The notes under the pieces: generated by a model
Told to the model about the DNA's origin: nothing
Databases searched by the model: none
What the model saw: only the letters and a program-made list of their open reading frames with translations
Translations under genes and position numbers: made by a program
In this document: one piece after another, positions 7,600 through 16,622 of the stretch
How positions within the stretch are numbered: position 1 is the first letter of the stretch
Layout: each line of letters starts with the position of its first letter
From: Streptomyces sp. NRRL S-350
GTDB taxonomy: Bacteria > Actinomycetota > Actinomycetes > Streptomycetales > Streptomycetaceae
DNA: 64,000 nt
Assembly: GCF_000719705.1 (NCBI RefSeq)
Contig: NZ_JOHO01000028.1
Span: 1 to 64,000 of the forward strand
Direction of reading: 5' to 3'

Positions 7600-9140
7600 G
7601 CCTTGCCGGCCTCCTCAGGTGCCCCGGGCGGCAGGAACGGCAGCGATCCGGCCGCCGGCACCCCGCCCTCGATCAGCTTCCACAGTGCGTCGGTGTCCGC
7701 GTGTTCCTCGATCAGGTCGCCGAGCCGGTCCAGCCGGGCCTCGCGCGCCGCGGCGAAGCAGAGGTCCGGTGCCGGGACGAACGCCCGGCCCGCCGCCTCG
7801 GCGACCTCGCGCAGGAACGCGCGGCGGAAGCCGTCGTTCTCCAGCGCGCCGTGCCAGGTCGTGCCCCACACCGCGCCCACCCGGCAGCCGTCCAGGGCCT
7901 GCCCCCGGTCATCGGTGACGAACGGCTCGCCGCCCTCGACCGCGACGATCCCGTGGTGGATCTCGTACCCCTCGACCCGCTGCCCGAGCGCCCGGCCGAC
8001 GGGCCGCGCCAGCACCTTCCCGGCGCCGAACCGCACGGACGTCGGCAGCAGGCCGAGCCCGTCGACGGCGCCCGCCTTCGACTCCACCTCGTCGACGATC
8101 CCGGCCGCCAGCATCTGGTAGCCGCCGCACACCCCGAGGACCGGCAGCCCGGCGGCCGCACGCGCCTTCAGCACCGGCTCCAGGCCGCGCTCGCGCAGCC
8201 AGGCGAGGTCGGCCACGGTGGCCCGGGTGCCGGGCAGCACCACCAAGTCGGCGTCGGCCAGCTCCTCCGGCCTGGTGGCCCAGCGCACCAGCACGCCCGG
8301 TTCCTGCGCGAGCGCGTCCAGGTCGGTGAAGTTCGACAGCCGGGGGAAGCGCACGACGGCCACCCGCAGCACGTCAGGTCCGAGCGGCCCGCGGGCGTCG
8401 ACCCGGTCCACGACCGTCGACAGGTCCAGCGAGTCCTCGGCGTCCAGCCACAGCCCGGGCAGCATCGGCAGGGTGCCCAGCACCGGACGGCCGGTCAGCT
8501 CGTGCAGCATCTCCAGCCCGGGCGCGAGCAGCCGGGCGTCGCCGCGGAACTTGTTGACGAACCAGCCCGCCACGTGCCGCTGGTCCCGTGCCGACAGCAG
8601 CGCCAGCGTCCCGTACATCGCGGCGAACACGCCGCCGCGGTCGATGTCCCCGACCACCACCACCGGCAGCCCGGCGGCCGTGGCCAGGCCCATGTTGGCG
8701 ATGTCGCGGTCGCGCAGGTTGATCTCGGCGGGCGAGCCCGCGCCCTCGCAGACGACCACGTCGTAGCGCCCGCGCAGGTCCGCCAGGCACTCCAGGGCGC
8801 GTTCCAGCAGGACGGGCTTGCGTTCGCGGTAGTCCAGCGCGCCCACTTCGGCGACCGGCTTGCCCAGCAGCACCACCTGGCTGCGGCCGTCCGCGCCCGG
8901 CTTCAGCAGCACCGGGTTCATCGCCGCCTCCGGCTCCACCCGGGCGGCCTGCGCCTGCATCGCCTGGGCGCGGCCGATCTCGGCCCCGTCGGCGGTGACG
9001 AAGGAGTTCAGCGACATGTTCTGCGCCTTGAACGGCGCGACCCGCACGCCCTGGCGGGCCAGCCAGCGGCAGATGCCGGCCGTCACCACGCTCTTGCCCG
9101 CGTCCGAGGTCGTCCCGGCGACCAGCAGCGCGTTGCTCAT
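7596..9140 (-). CDS. cobQ: Cobyric acid synthase
   Basis: This 514-residue glutamine-dependent amidotransferase adds amides at positions b, d, e and g of adenosylcobyrinic acid a,c-diamide. The N-terminal domain begins LLVAGTTSDAGKSVVTAG with the modified P-loop of the family, then PFKAQNMSLNS; the C-terminal glutaminase domain has GVCGGYQMLA with the nucleophile Cys near residue 335 and a late YEIHHG. ATG 9140 gives a standard N-terminus and overlaps the cobD stop by four bases, indicating translational coupling in the cobalamin operon. Confidence 0.95.
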   Translation of the reverse strand: MSNALLVAGTTSDAGKSVVTAGICRWLARQGVRVAPFKAQNMSLNSFVTADGAEIGRAQAMQAQAARVEPEAAMNPVLLKPGADGRSQVVLLGKPVAEVGALDYRERKPVLLERALECLADLRGRYDVVVCEGAGSPAEINLRDRDIANMGLATAAGLPVVVVGDIDRGGVFAAMYGTLALLSARDQRHVAGWFVNKFRGDARLLAPGLEMLHELTGRPVLGTLPMLPGLWLDAEDSLDLSTVVDRVDARGPLGPDVLRVAVVRFPRLSNFTDLDALAQEPGVLVRWATRPEELADADLVVLPGTRATVADLAWLRERGLEPVLKARAAAGLPVLGVCGGYQMLAAGIVDEVESKAGAVDGLGLLPTSVRFGAGKVLARPVGRALGQRVEGYEIHHGIVAVEGGEPFVTDDRGQALDGCRVGAVWGTTWHGALENDGFRRAFLREVAEAAGRAFVPAPDLCFAAAREARLDRLGDLIEEHADTDALWKLIEGGVPAAGSLPFLPPGAPEEAGKA

Positions 9141-10252
9141 GCCCTTCCCCTCCTCTTGCCGAACGCCCTGATCGCCAGATGCCCCGCGACCGTCGTACCC
9201 AGTGCCAGCAGGCCCACCCGCCGGGAGAGCGCGCAGGCCCGCTCGATGTCGTCCACAGTCACCGGGCGCAGTTCCGCGCCCAGCACCGGCCGGTGCTCCA
9301 CCCGCTCGCCGTACCGCAGGGTGCCCCCCAGCCGTACGCCCACGGCGCCCGCGAACGCCGACTCCGCCTGGCCCGCGTTCGGGCTCGGGTGCGAGGAGCC
9401 GTCGCGGCGCCAGACCCGCCACGCGGTCCGGGGCTGCGGGGCGGCGGCGACCGTCAGCAGCGCCGTCAGCCGGGCGCCCGGCCAGCCCGCCAGGTCGTCC
9501 AGCCGGGCCGAGGCCCAGCCGAACCGGGCGTAGCGCGGCGACCGGTGGCCCACCATGGCGTCCAGGGTGTTCACGGCGCGGAAGGCCAGCAGCCCGGGCG
9601 TGCCCGCCAGGGCGCCCCAAACCAGCGCGTTCACCACGGCGTCGGCGGTGTTCTCGGCCACCGACTCGACCACCGCGCGGGCGATCTGCTGCTCGTCCAG
9701 CGCACTCGGATCGCGCCCGCACAGGTGCGGCAGCCGCTCCCGCGCGGCCCGCAGGTCGCCGTCCTTCAGGGAGCGGCCGACGGCGCGCGCCTCCCGGGTC
9801 AGCGAGGTGCCGCCGAGCACCGTCCACGTCGCGGCCGCCGCCAGCGCCGCCCGGCCCAGCGGGCGCCGGCCCACCGTGCGGTCCAGGGCGAGCGCGCCCG
9901 CCGCGACCGCGCCCGCGCACAGCGCCGTGTACCCGGCGCCGACCGCACGGTCGTCGCGCCACAGCCGGCGCTCCAGCCGGGTCGCGGCGCTGCCGAAGAC
10001 GGCCACCGGGTGGCCCCGGCGGGGATCGGCGAAGCGGGCGTCCGCGGCGTAGCCCGCGACGGCGCCCAGCGCGAACGCGGCGGCGCGGGCCAGGGGGCGG
10101 ACCGCCAGGGCGGGCGCGCTCGGCGCCGGCACGGCTACCGGCCGCACGACGGGAGGCGGCACAGCGGAGGACGACCCGGCGGGGGACAATTCGACGGCGG
10201 ACAGCCAGGGGGCCGACGGGGCGGGGCAGCCTGCACGCGTGCGTGTCCTCAC
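9137..10252 (-). CDS. cobD: Adenosylcobinamide-phosphate synthase (CobD/CbiB)
   Basis: This integral membrane protein attaches the aminopropanol arm to adenosylcobyric acid. Family blocks visible are DPRRGHPVAVFG, VVESVAENTADAVVNALVWGALAG, GHRSPRYARFGWASARLDD and DGSSHPSPNAGQAESAFAGAVGV. The reading frame opens with GTG at 10252; the first 45 residues are Ala/Pro-rich and not conserved, so translation may begin later. It is the first gene after a cobalamin riboswitch and couples to cobQ by a 4-base overlap. Confidence 0.92.
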   Translation of the reverse strand: MRTRTRAGCPAPSAPWLSAVELSPAGSSSAVPPPVVRPVAVPAPSAPALAVRPLARAAAFALGAVAGYAADARFADPRRGHPVAVFGSAATRLERRLWRDDRAVGAGYTALCAGAVAAGALALDRTVGRRPLGRAALAAAATWTVLGGTSLTREARAVGRSLKDGDLRAARERLPHLCGRDPSALDEQQIARAVVESVAENTADAVVNALVWGALAGTPGLLAFRAVNTLDAMVGHRSPRYARFGWASARLDDLAGWPGARLTALLTVAAAPQPRTAWRVWRRDGSSHPSPNAGQAESAFAGAVGVRLGGTLRYGERVEHRPVLGAELRPVTVDDIERACALSRRVGLLALGTTVAGHLAIRAFGKRRGRA

Positions 10253-10284
10253 TCAGGGTCCGCGCCCTGGATCGACGTAGCGGG

Positions 10285-10440
10285 GGCGAGAGTCTCCTGG
10301 CTTCCGGGTCGAACGCACCCCCGGCGCCTTCCAGCGGCTTCTGACGGTCCGCCGTGGCGATACTTCCGAGCGTGCTCCCCGGTGACAGTGGCGGGACCGC
10401 GCCGGACTCGCACCGGCTTCCTCTCCATGCCTCCGATTGG
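10285..10440 (-). promoter_or_regulatory. Cobalamin riboswitch
   Basis: Read on the minus strand, the leader of cobD contains GAGGAAGCCGGTGCGAGTCC, then GCGGTCCCGCCACTGTCACC (the B12-box core, plus strand about 10382-10401), then a variable arm with GCCACG, then GGAAGCCAGGAGACTC close to the gene. These are the hallmark conserved segments of cobalamin riboswitches in the right order and spacing. It should bind adenosylcobalamin or a relative and reduce expression of the five-gene operon when B12 is plentiful. Ends are approximate. Confidence 0.93.
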
Positions 10441-10447
10441 CCCCAGG

Positions 10448-10477
10448 ATCCCATCACGCGGCCGAACCGGGAGTCAA
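10448..10477 (-). promoter_or_regulatory. Candidate promoter of the cobalamin operon
   Basis: On the minus strand TTGACT (10472-10477) and TGGGAT (10448-10453) are separated by 18 bases, a plausible housekeeping-sigma promoter. Transcription would begin near 10440, exactly where the riboswitch sequence starts. This fit with the RNA element is the main support. Confidence 0.5.
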
Positions 10478-10635
10478 CCGAGGTCACGGAGGGGTTGGTC
10501 ACACGGACGGGCCGACCGACACCCCGGCCGGCTGACACCCTGTGGGATCGCCCAGCGCGGCGCGCGGGCGCCGCGGACCGCTTCGTGCGTTCGACTGCTG
10601 GGGCCGCCCGCTGTCCGCCCCTACCGTTCGGTGGC

Positions 10636-11319
10636 ATGCGTCGCAGAAAGCCCCCCGCCCCACCTCCCCCGGTGCCGTTCTCGCCCGCGGCCGCCCGCGC
10701 CCACCGGGCGGCCCTCGGCCTCACCGCCGAGCAGGTCGCCGAGGGCATGGCCGCCCACGGCGTCCGGCTGCTGCCCGCCCACGTCCTGGCCTGGGAGAGC
10801 GGCGGGCTGCGCCCGGACGAACCGGAGTTCATCGCCCTCGCCCGCGCCCTCTGGTGTCCCGCCGCCCAGCTGATGGACGCCCGCCCGACCAGCCTGCGCG
10901 ACCACCGGATCGCCCGCGAGCTCGGCCAGGCGGCCGTCGCCGAGCGCACCGGCACCTCCCTGCCCGCCTACCGGCAGGCCGAACTGACGGGCCACTGGGA
11001 GGGCGACGAGGACCAGACCCACGCGCTCGCCGACGTCCTCGGCCTGAGCCTGCCCGAACTCGTCGAGGCCACCGGCCGCCGGGACGCCCTCGACCACCTC
11101 CTGCGCCAGTGCGTCGCCGGCCGCTGGCAGCCGCACCTCGGGGCCCTCGCCCGCATCGTCCCGGCCCCCTCCGGCGCCCTCGCCGCCGCCCTCACCGCCC
11201 TCCGGCAGGAACACCACGTCCCCACCCACTGGGGCGCCACCGCCCGTGCCACCCCGCCGCCGACCGCCGACGCCCTCATCCCCCGCTTCTGGCAGCTCCT
11301 CGACGACGCCGCGTCCTGA
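10636..11319 (+). CDS. Helix-turn-helix (XRE-like) protein
   Basis: This 227-residue protein begins MRRRKPPAPPPPVPFSP. It contains two Cro/C1-type helix-turn-helix units, one around residues 20-75 (AHRAALGLTAEQVAEGMAAHG, then AWESGGLRPDEPEFIALARAL) and a second around 90-140 (ELGQAAVAERTG, then EGDEDQTHALADVLGLSLPELVEATG). It is probably DNA-binding; no ligand or enzymatic domain is visible. It reads away from the cobalamin operon and is followed by the alpha/beta hydrolase on the same strand. Target unknown. Confidence 0.7.
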   Translation: MRRRKPPAPPPPVPFSPAAARAHRAALGLTAEQVAEGMAAHGVRLLPAHVLAWESGGLRPDEPEFIALARALWCPAAQLMDARPTSLRDHRIARELGQAAVAERTGTSLPAYRQAELTGHWEGDEDQTHALADVLGLSLPELVEATGRRDALDHLLRQCVAGRWQPHLGALARIVPAPSGALAAALTALRQEHHVPTHWGATARATPPPTADALIPRFWQLLDDAAS

Positions 11320-11501
11320 CGGCTGGCGCCGGGTGCCGCCGCGTGCCACGCTTTTCTGGCGCCGTCGCCGTGCGCCGGTACCGCCGCGCCCCGCGCCGAT
11401 TCGTGACCCGGACGGCCCAATCCGCTGGCCGGGCGGTCGGGGCGCCGGTGAACTGGTGCACGAACACCGTCCGGTCCGTGACCAACAGAGCGGGGAACGT
11501 T

Positions 11502-12635
11502 ATGCGCTGGGGAACCGCCGCCGTCGTGGCGGCCGCCGCCGTCGGGGCCGGGGCCGGGGTCGCCGCCTTCCTGGTGATCGGCCGCCGGGCCTCCGAGCGG
11601 ATGATCCGCCCGGTGACCACCGTCCGGGAGTCCGGTCCGGTCCTGGTCCGGAGCAGCGGCGCGGGTCGGATCACCTTCACCGGCGGCCCCGAGAGCCTGC
11701 GCCCCGGCTGCTGGGCGGTCGAGTGGGGCGACGGCGGGCACGCCGTCGTCGGGGAGGTCCTGCACGGCGACGAGCAGGGCGTCACCCGTCGGCTCGTCCG
11801 CACGGACCAGGGCGTTCCGGCCCCCGGCACCGAGGTCCGCTTCACCCCGCGCGTCCACCTCGGCGACCCCGCCCGGGCACTCGGCCTCGCCTACACCGAC
11901 GTGGCCGCCGACGGTGAACTCGGCGCCCTGCCCGCCTGGTACCTCGACGGCAAGCGCGGCACCTGGGTGATCCTCGTCCACGGTCCCGGGGCCGACCGCC
12001 GGCAGGCCCTCCCGGTCCTTCCCGTCCTCGACCGCCTCGGCCTGCCCGCGCTCGTGGTCACCTACCGCGGCGACGAGGGCGCCCCCGCCGCCCCCGACGG
12101 CCACGGGCGCGGCGACGGCCGCGTCGGCGAGACGGAGTGGCGCGACGTCGAGGCGGCGCTCCGGCTGGCGCTCGACAACGGAGCGGGCCGGGTGATCCTG
12201 TACGGCTGGTCGGCGGGCGCCACCATGGTCCTGCAGACCGCGGCCCGTTCCGCCTGGTCGCACGCCGTCCGGGGCCTGATCCTCGACTCGCCCGTCCTCG
12301 ACGTCCGGTCCACGGACCGCGGGGGCGCCCGGCGGCCGGCTGCCCGCGGCGCCGCCGCGGGCAGCGGGGCACACGCGGCGGAGGGCCGCACCGGCGTCGA
12401 CGTCGCCGACTCCGACCGCCTCGCCGAGGGCACCGACCTCCGGGTCCCGACCCTCCTCCTGCACAGCCCCGCCGACCGGCTCGCCCCGTTCCGGGCCGCC
12501 GAACACCTGGCGGCGGCCCGCCCGGACGTGGTCAGCCTCCAGCCCTTCCCCGGGGCCGAGCACGCGGGGTTGTGGAACAGCGCTCCCGACCACTACGCCG
12601 AACTCCTCCGCCGCTGGCTCACCCCCCTGCTCTGA
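11502..12635 (+). CDS. Membrane-anchored alpha/beta hydrolase
   Basis: This 377-residue protein has an N-terminal hydrophobic anchor (about residues 5-26) and a serine-hydrolase fold in the second half. The nucleophile elbow is GWSAG inside ILYGWSAGATMV, the acid is probably the Asp in LLLHSPADRLAPF, and the His is in FPGAEHAGLWN, in the usual order near the C-terminus. ATG 11502 places the anchor at the start; an upstream GTG at about 11451 would add 17 residues. Substrate unknown: peptidase-like and esterase-like members share this layout. A strong terminator follows. Confidence 0.8.
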   Translation: MRWGTAAVVAAAAVGAGAGVAAFLVIGRRASERMIRPVTTVRESGPVLVRSSGAGRITFTGGPESLRPGCWAVEWGDGGHAVVGEVLHGDEQGVTRRLVRTDQGVPAPGTEVRFTPRVHLGDPARALGLAYTDVAADGELGALPAWYLDGKRGTWVILVHGPGADRRQALPVLPVLDRLGLPALVVTYRGDEGAPAAPDGHGRGDGRVGETEWRDVEAALRLALDNGAGRVILYGWSAGATMVLQTAARSAWSHAVRGLILDSPVLDVRSTDRGGARRPAARGAAAGSGAHAAEGRTGVDVADSDRLAEGTDLRVPTLLLHSPADRLAPFRAAEHLAAARPDVVSLQPFPGAEHAGLWNSAPDHYAELLRRWLTPLL

Positions 12636-12692
12636 GCCGGGGTCCGGAAGCGTGTCGCGGCGCCCGGAACTCCCGACCGCCCGCCGCCGACG

Positions 12693-12725
12693 GCACGGGA
12701 AGTCGACCTCGCCGACTTCCCGTGC
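12693..12725 (+). terminator. Hairpin terminator after the hydrolase gene
   Basis: A perfect 13-bp stem (12693-12705 with 12713-12725) with a 7-base loop lies 58 bases past the hydrolase stop. The remaining stretch to 13054 has no convincing gene and must contain the promoter of the next gene; I see no clear -10/-35 pair. Confidence 0.7.
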
Positions 12726-13054
12726 GGCAAGATCCACCCGGCGAACCGGCCATCCGTCCGGATTCGGGCTGGACAGCGACACCGGGGACCGAGGCCGCCG
12801 GCCGCCGCCACGGCGGCGATCGGCACGCCAGGGGCACAATGTGGCCCCGGGCTCGAACCGTCGACACCACCCTCCGTAACCGCCCGAGCGGGCCCCGCAA
12901 CCGTCGAGGTCCACCTGACATGCGCAGGCCACACGTTTCCGGCCAGGCGGTTTGCCTCTGTTGCCCGATCTTGCGGAGGTGCCGGAGCCGCTCTCCCGGT
13001 CGTACGGACAACCGGATGTGACAGAAGGCCGGTACAAGGGGAAGACTGCTCGAC

Positions 13055-14572
13055 GTGACGTCTCGGAACCCGCGCGACCGTGATGCCCCGCTCCCGCCGA
13101 CGATCGGTACCGGTGCGACGGTGACCCGTCTCCCCGGTACGGCCCACCGGCCCGCCGGTGGCAGGCCGGGCGGGGCGGGTGTACCCCGCAACGGCGTCCC
13201 CCGGCGGCGGGGCCCCGCGCCGGCTCCCGGCCGCGGCCGGGTTCCCGCGCCCGAGGGCTTCCCCGCGCCCGCCGAGCTGGCCCCGCTGGCCCGCCGGATG
13301 CTGGTGGACGCCGTCCGGATCGCCCGCTGGGCCGGTGACCTCGACGAGGTCGACAAGCGCGGCGAACTGCTTCCCGAGGACGCCCGCGCCGCGGGCCGGG
13401 CGCTGGCCATGACGGTCGGCGCCGCCGCCAAGGCATGGGGGCAGGCGATGCTGGTGGGCCTGGTGGAGGCCCGGGACGGCGGCGCCGTCCCCGGCTGGCG
13501 CCTGCACGCCTGGGAGCACGACGACGAGGCCGTGGTGCGCGGCTGGTCGGCCCTGTTCGACGCCTGGACGCTGCTCGCCCCGGTGCCGCCCGCCGCACTG
13601 CGCGGGGTGTTCGCCGTGCTGGCCGGACAGGCCGTGGACCAGGCCCCGCAACTGCTCTCCTTCCTGCACCTGGTGGATGGTCCGGTCGCCGAGAGCGAGC
13701 TGCTGGAGCTGCTGCGCCGGGGCCTGGACGAGCGCCGGGTCGGCGGCGGGGCCGGCGGGCCCGGCCTGTCGCCCGTGCCGCACGCCGCCTCCGCGGTGTC
13801 GGCCGTCCGCGGCACCTGCCGGGAGCCGCAGATCGACACCCCCGCCGCGCCCTCGGACGTGGCCGCCGTCCTGGACTGGATGCTGGACGGCCTGGCGGCG
13901 GTCGGCGCCCTGACACGCAGCGACGATGCCGCCGAGCTGTCGCCGCTGGGCCACTGGGCGGTGCGGGCCAAGCTGGAGGAGATCTGCACGGTCGCGCAGA
14001 CCGCGGCCGGGCACATCGAGCAGAGCGCCTTCGAGCTGCTGAACGCCTGCGCGGACTACTCGCCGGGCCCGGCCCGCGCCGAGTACCGCGCCTGGGTCGC
14101 GGCCCGTCCGGCGGACCGCGCGGTGGCCGAGCTGCTGGAGGCGGCGCAGGGCGACGACGCGCTGGTGCGCGGTCTGGCCTTCGAGGCGCTGCGGGTGGCC
14201 GGCGGGCCGGCCGAGCAGGCGGTCCGGGCGGCGGTCGACGCGCCCGTGCTGCGCCCGTACGCCCTGCTGTGGCTGGCGGAGCGCGCGGACGAGGGGGTCT
14301 CCCCGGCGGACGTGCTGGGCGCGGACGACGCGGCCTGGCTCTGGGTGGACACGGCGGCCGCGGTGCTGGACCACGGCGAGACGGAGCTGCTGGTGGGCCA
14401 CGTCGAGGGCGCCTCGGCGGGCGATCCGGTCCGGCTGTTCGCCCGGGCCCGGCAGTCCGGGCACCCGCGGGCGGCCTCGGTGCTGACGGCGGTGTCGAGC
14501 GTGCACCCGGACCCGGCCGTCGCCCGGGCGGCCCGCCGCTCGGCCTTCAGCGTCCACACCGGCGGCGCGTAG
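13055..14572 (+). CDS. Large unidentified protein
   Basis: I do not recognise a named family for this 505-residue protein. It opens with GTG (MTSRNPRDRD) and a basic, Pro/Gly/Arg-rich, probably disordered segment to about residue 70. The rest is strongly helical and Ala/Leu-rich, with blocks such as RIARWAGDLDEVDKRGEL, PQLLSFLHLVDGPVAESELL and ALVRGLAFEALRVAGGPAEQ, the last resembling helical-repeat proteins. There is no signal peptide or membrane segment and no obvious catalytic motif. It stands alone between two terminators. The start could be later than given, because the leader is unconserved-looking. Confidence 0.6.
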   Translation: MTSRNPRDRDAPLPPTIGTGATVTRLPGTAHRPAGGRPGGAGVPRNGVPRRRGPAPAPGRGRVPAPEGFPAPAELAPLARRMLVDAVRIARWAGDLDEVDKRGELLPEDARAAGRALAMTVGAAAKAWGQAMLVGLVEARDGGAVPGWRLHAWEHDDEAVVRGWSALFDAWTLLAPVPPAALRGVFAVLAGQAVDQAPQLLSFLHLVDGPVAESELLELLRRGLDERRVGGGAGGPGLSPVPHAASAVSAVRGTCREPQIDTPAAPSDVAAVLDWMLDGLAAVGALTRSDDAAELSPLGHWAVRAKLEEICTVAQTAAGHIEQSAFELLNACADYSPGPARAEYRAWVAARPADRAVAELLEAAQGDDALVRGLAFEALRVAGGPAEQAVRAAVDAPVLRPYALLWLAERADEGVSPADVLGADDAAWLWVDTAAAVLDHGETELLVGHVEGASAGDPVRLFARARQSGHPRAASVLTAVSSVHPDPAVARAARRSAFSVHTGGA

Positions 14573-14640
14573 ACCTCCAGCGCGTGGCCCCTCCAGGAGG
14601 ACGCCCGCCGCAGGAGCGAACGCACGGCGAAGGAGCGAAC

Positions 14641-14690
14641 GCACGGCAGAAGGGCCCGGAACCGATCGGTTCCGGGCCCTTCTGCCGTGC
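14641..14690. terminator. Perfect 50-bp palindromic bidirectional terminator
   Basis: Bases 14641-14665 are the exact reverse complement of 14666-14690, giving about a 23-bp stem with a 4-base loop (arms begin GCACGGCAGAAGGGCCCGGA). It separates the convergent 505-residue protein gene and pssA, so it can end transcripts from both sides. Upstream, GGAGCGAACGCACGGC is present twice in direct orientation (from 14614 and 14630), the second copy running into the palindrome. Confidence 0.9.
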
Positions 14691-14717
14691 GTCGGACGAG
14701 CGGCCTCAGCAGCGGCC

Positions 14718-15596
14718 TCAGCCGAGCCGGGACTCCGCCCGCCGGGCGCGGACGTCGCCGACCTTCTGCCCCACCTTGCGGCGGATGACCAGCAGCGGCG
14801 CCATCGCGGCGAGCGTGATCTGGGCGAACGCACCGACGTGCATCAGCGCGTCACCGCCGGGCAGCCCGGTGGCCCAGGCGGCCAGGCAGCCGATGGAGAC
14901 CACGATCCAGCAGAGCGTGGCGGTGGCCAGCAGCCCCTGCGGCTTCGGGTACTCGATCCGGCTGACCATCAGGTACGCCGCGCCGAAGATGGCGAGCAGG
15001 CCGGGCAGGAACGGCGGGTCGAGCAGCACGATGGCGATGACCGTCATCGCGCCCATCGGGCACGGCATGCCCTGGAACACGCCGGGCCGCATCTTGACGG
15101 CGGAGAAGCGGGCCAGCCGCAGGACGACCGCGAGCAGGACGGTGATCGCGATGAGCGCCGAGAGCTTGCTGTTGGAGCCCTGGGAGACCATGCCCCAGAC
15201 CGCGACGAAGTACGCCGGCGCGATGCCGAAGCTGATCAGGTCCGCGAGGTTGTCCAGTTCCGCTCCGAGGGCGGAGGAGCGCAGCTTGCGCGCCACCAGG
15301 CCGTCGAAGAGGTCGCACATCGAGCCGATCAGCAGCAGCGTGACCGCGGTGGCGGCGCTGTGCCGGTCCGGGGCGGCGTCCGGGTTGGTGATGTGCGGGA
15401 CGAGGACCCCGGTGGTGATCGAGTAGATCGCCAGGAAGCCGCAGACGGCGTTGCCCAGGGTCAGGAAGTCGGCGGTGGACAGGTGCTGGGGAGAGCGCGG
15501 GGCGCGCAGCTCGCGGTCGCGCGCCCAACGGCGGCGGCGCAGCGATGTCTCCTCGTCGTCCAGGCCGACGATTGTCTCAGGATCAGTCACGGTCAA
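14718..15596 (-). CDS. pssA: CDP-diacylglycerol--serine O-phosphatidyltransferase
   Basis: This 292-residue membrane enzyme makes phosphatidylserine from CDP-diacylglycerol and serine. The CDP-alcohol phosphotransferase signature is visible as DLFDGLVARKL followed by GAELDNLAD, with the three metal-binding/catalytic aspartates. About six to eight hydrophobic helices follow a charged N-terminal 35 residues. It overlaps the end of psd by 14 bases and is the second gene of a two-gene operon that makes phosphatidylethanolamine. Confidence 0.92.
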   Translation of the reverse strand: MTVTDPETIVGLDDEETSLRRRRWARDRELRAPRSPQHLSTADFLTLGNAVCGFLAIYSITTGVLVPHITNPDAAPDRHSAATAVTLLLIGSMCDLFDGLVARKLRSSALGAELDNLADLISFGIAPAYFVAVWGMVSQGSNSKLSALIAITVLLAVVLRLARFSAVKMRPGVFQGMPCPMGAMTVIAIVLLDPPFLPGLLAIFGAAYLMVSRIEYPKPQGLLATATLCWIVVSIGCLAAWATGLPGGDALMHVGAFAQITLAAMAPLLVIRRKVGQKVGDVRARRAESRLG

Positions 15597-16275
15597 GGCG
15601 CGTCACCCCGGCTGTGGTCTTCTGGCCGACCTCGACGCCGACCTCGACGCCGGCCGGCAGGTAGGTGTCGACCCGGGAGCCGAACCGGATCAGGCCGATC
15701 CGGTCGCCCTGCTCGACCTTGGTCCCGGCGGCGACGTAGGGCACGATGCGGCGGGCCACGGCCCCCGCGATCTGGACCATCTCGATGTCGCCGAGCTCGG
15801 TGTCGAAGTGCCAGACGACCCGCTCGTTCTGGTCGCTGTCCTTGTTGAACGCGGGGACGAAGCCACCCGCGACGTGCTCGACCGACGTCACCGTGCCCGG
15901 CAGGGGCGCGCGGTTGACGTGGACGTTGAGCGGGCTCATGAAGATCGCGACCCGGGTGCGGCCGTCCGGCCAGGCGTCGATGCTCTGCACCACGCCGTCG
16001 GCGGGGGAGATCACTCTGCCCGTGCCGATCTCACGCTCGGGGTCGCGGAAGAACCACAGCATGCCCGCGCTGAGCGCACAGGCGGGTACCGCCGCCAGGG
16101 CCCACTTGCCGCTGCGCCGGGTGAGGGCGGTGGTCACGGCGGCCGTGGCGAGGGTGGGGACGAACCAGGGGGTGGCTCCGCGCGCGATGGTCACGCGGGG
16201 TCGCCGACCGGCCGTCGTGGGTGCGAGGGCATCGCGGTCCGTGACGGAGGTGTGAGGGGACGGGCTGATGGGCAT
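15583..16275 (-). CDS. psd: Phosphatidylserine decarboxylase
   Basis: This 230-residue pro-enzyme of the short, archaetidylserine-decarboxylase-like class turns phosphatidylserine into phosphatidylethanolamine. A hydrophobic segment (about 37-72) anchors it. Conserved blocks are ISPADGVV (89-96), FMSPLNVHVNR (112-122) and the self-cleavage site FGS at 198-200, where cleavage before Ser200 makes the pyruvoyl group. Located directly upstream of pssA and overlapping it. Confidence 0.93.
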   Translation of the reverse strand: MPISPSPHTSVTDRDALAPTTAGRRPRVTIARGATPWFVPTLATAAVTTALTRRSGKWALAAVPACALSAGMLWFFRDPEREIGTGRVISPADGVVQSIDAWPDGRTRVAIFMSPLNVHVNRAPLPGTVTSVEHVAGGFVPAFNKDSDQNERVVWHFDTELGDIEMVQIAGAVARRIVPYVAAGTKVEQGDRIGLIRFGSRVDTYLPAGVEVGVEVGQKTTAGVTRLDRD

Positions 16276-16449
16276 CGAAGACCTTTGTCGCGGGGGATCA
16301 TGGCCGCTGGACGGGGGCCACCGCGGAATCGGTAATAGAGGGACGGCTTGCTGTCCCGGTGGATGCTATCGGGAGCACACGGTGGGTGGGCAACCCGCCT
16401 GCTCGTTCATGTGTCCGGTGGGAGCGCGGGTGCGCGTGCCACTTCTACG

Positions 16450-16478
16450 ACCGTAGCTCGCCCCGGTCCGGTTCCCAA
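16450..16478 (-). promoter_or_regulatory. Candidate psd-pssA promoter
   Basis: On the minus strand TTGGGA (16473-16478) and TACGGT (16450-16455) are 17 bases apart. Transcription would start near 16443 and leave a leader of about 170 bases before psd. The -10 is good for an actinobacterial promoter, the -35 is only fair. The rest of 16276-16570 shows no gene. Confidence 0.35.
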
Positions 16479-16570
16479 GGGACCTGACAGGGCTGGTGAC
16501 ACTTGTCTCAACAGGCGGGCCGGCGAACCCGGTGGGAGGAAACGGCCGTAACGGCCTCGAGCGGGTGCGC

Positions 16571-16622
16571 GGAAGCGGCCGCAGGGCGCGTCGTTGCAGC
16601 TGTACGCCCTGCGGCCGCTTCC
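16571..16622 (-). terminator. Terminator of the ethylmalonyl-CoA operon
   Basis: A perfect 18-bp stem (16571-16588 with 16605-16622) with a 16-base loop lies 140 bases beyond the acyl-CoA dehydrogenase stop. It separates that operon from the psd promoter region. Confidence 0.75.

Noticed and set aside
5065-8121. A 1018-codon open frame on the plus strand
   Set aside because: It is antisense to cobO, the chelatase and cobQ, which have strong family motifs. Its residue makeup is the low-complexity pattern of a high-GC shadow frame.
10968-13916. A 982-codon minus-strand frame
   Set aside because: It covers the XRE, hydrolase and 505-residue protein genes antisense and has no family motif.
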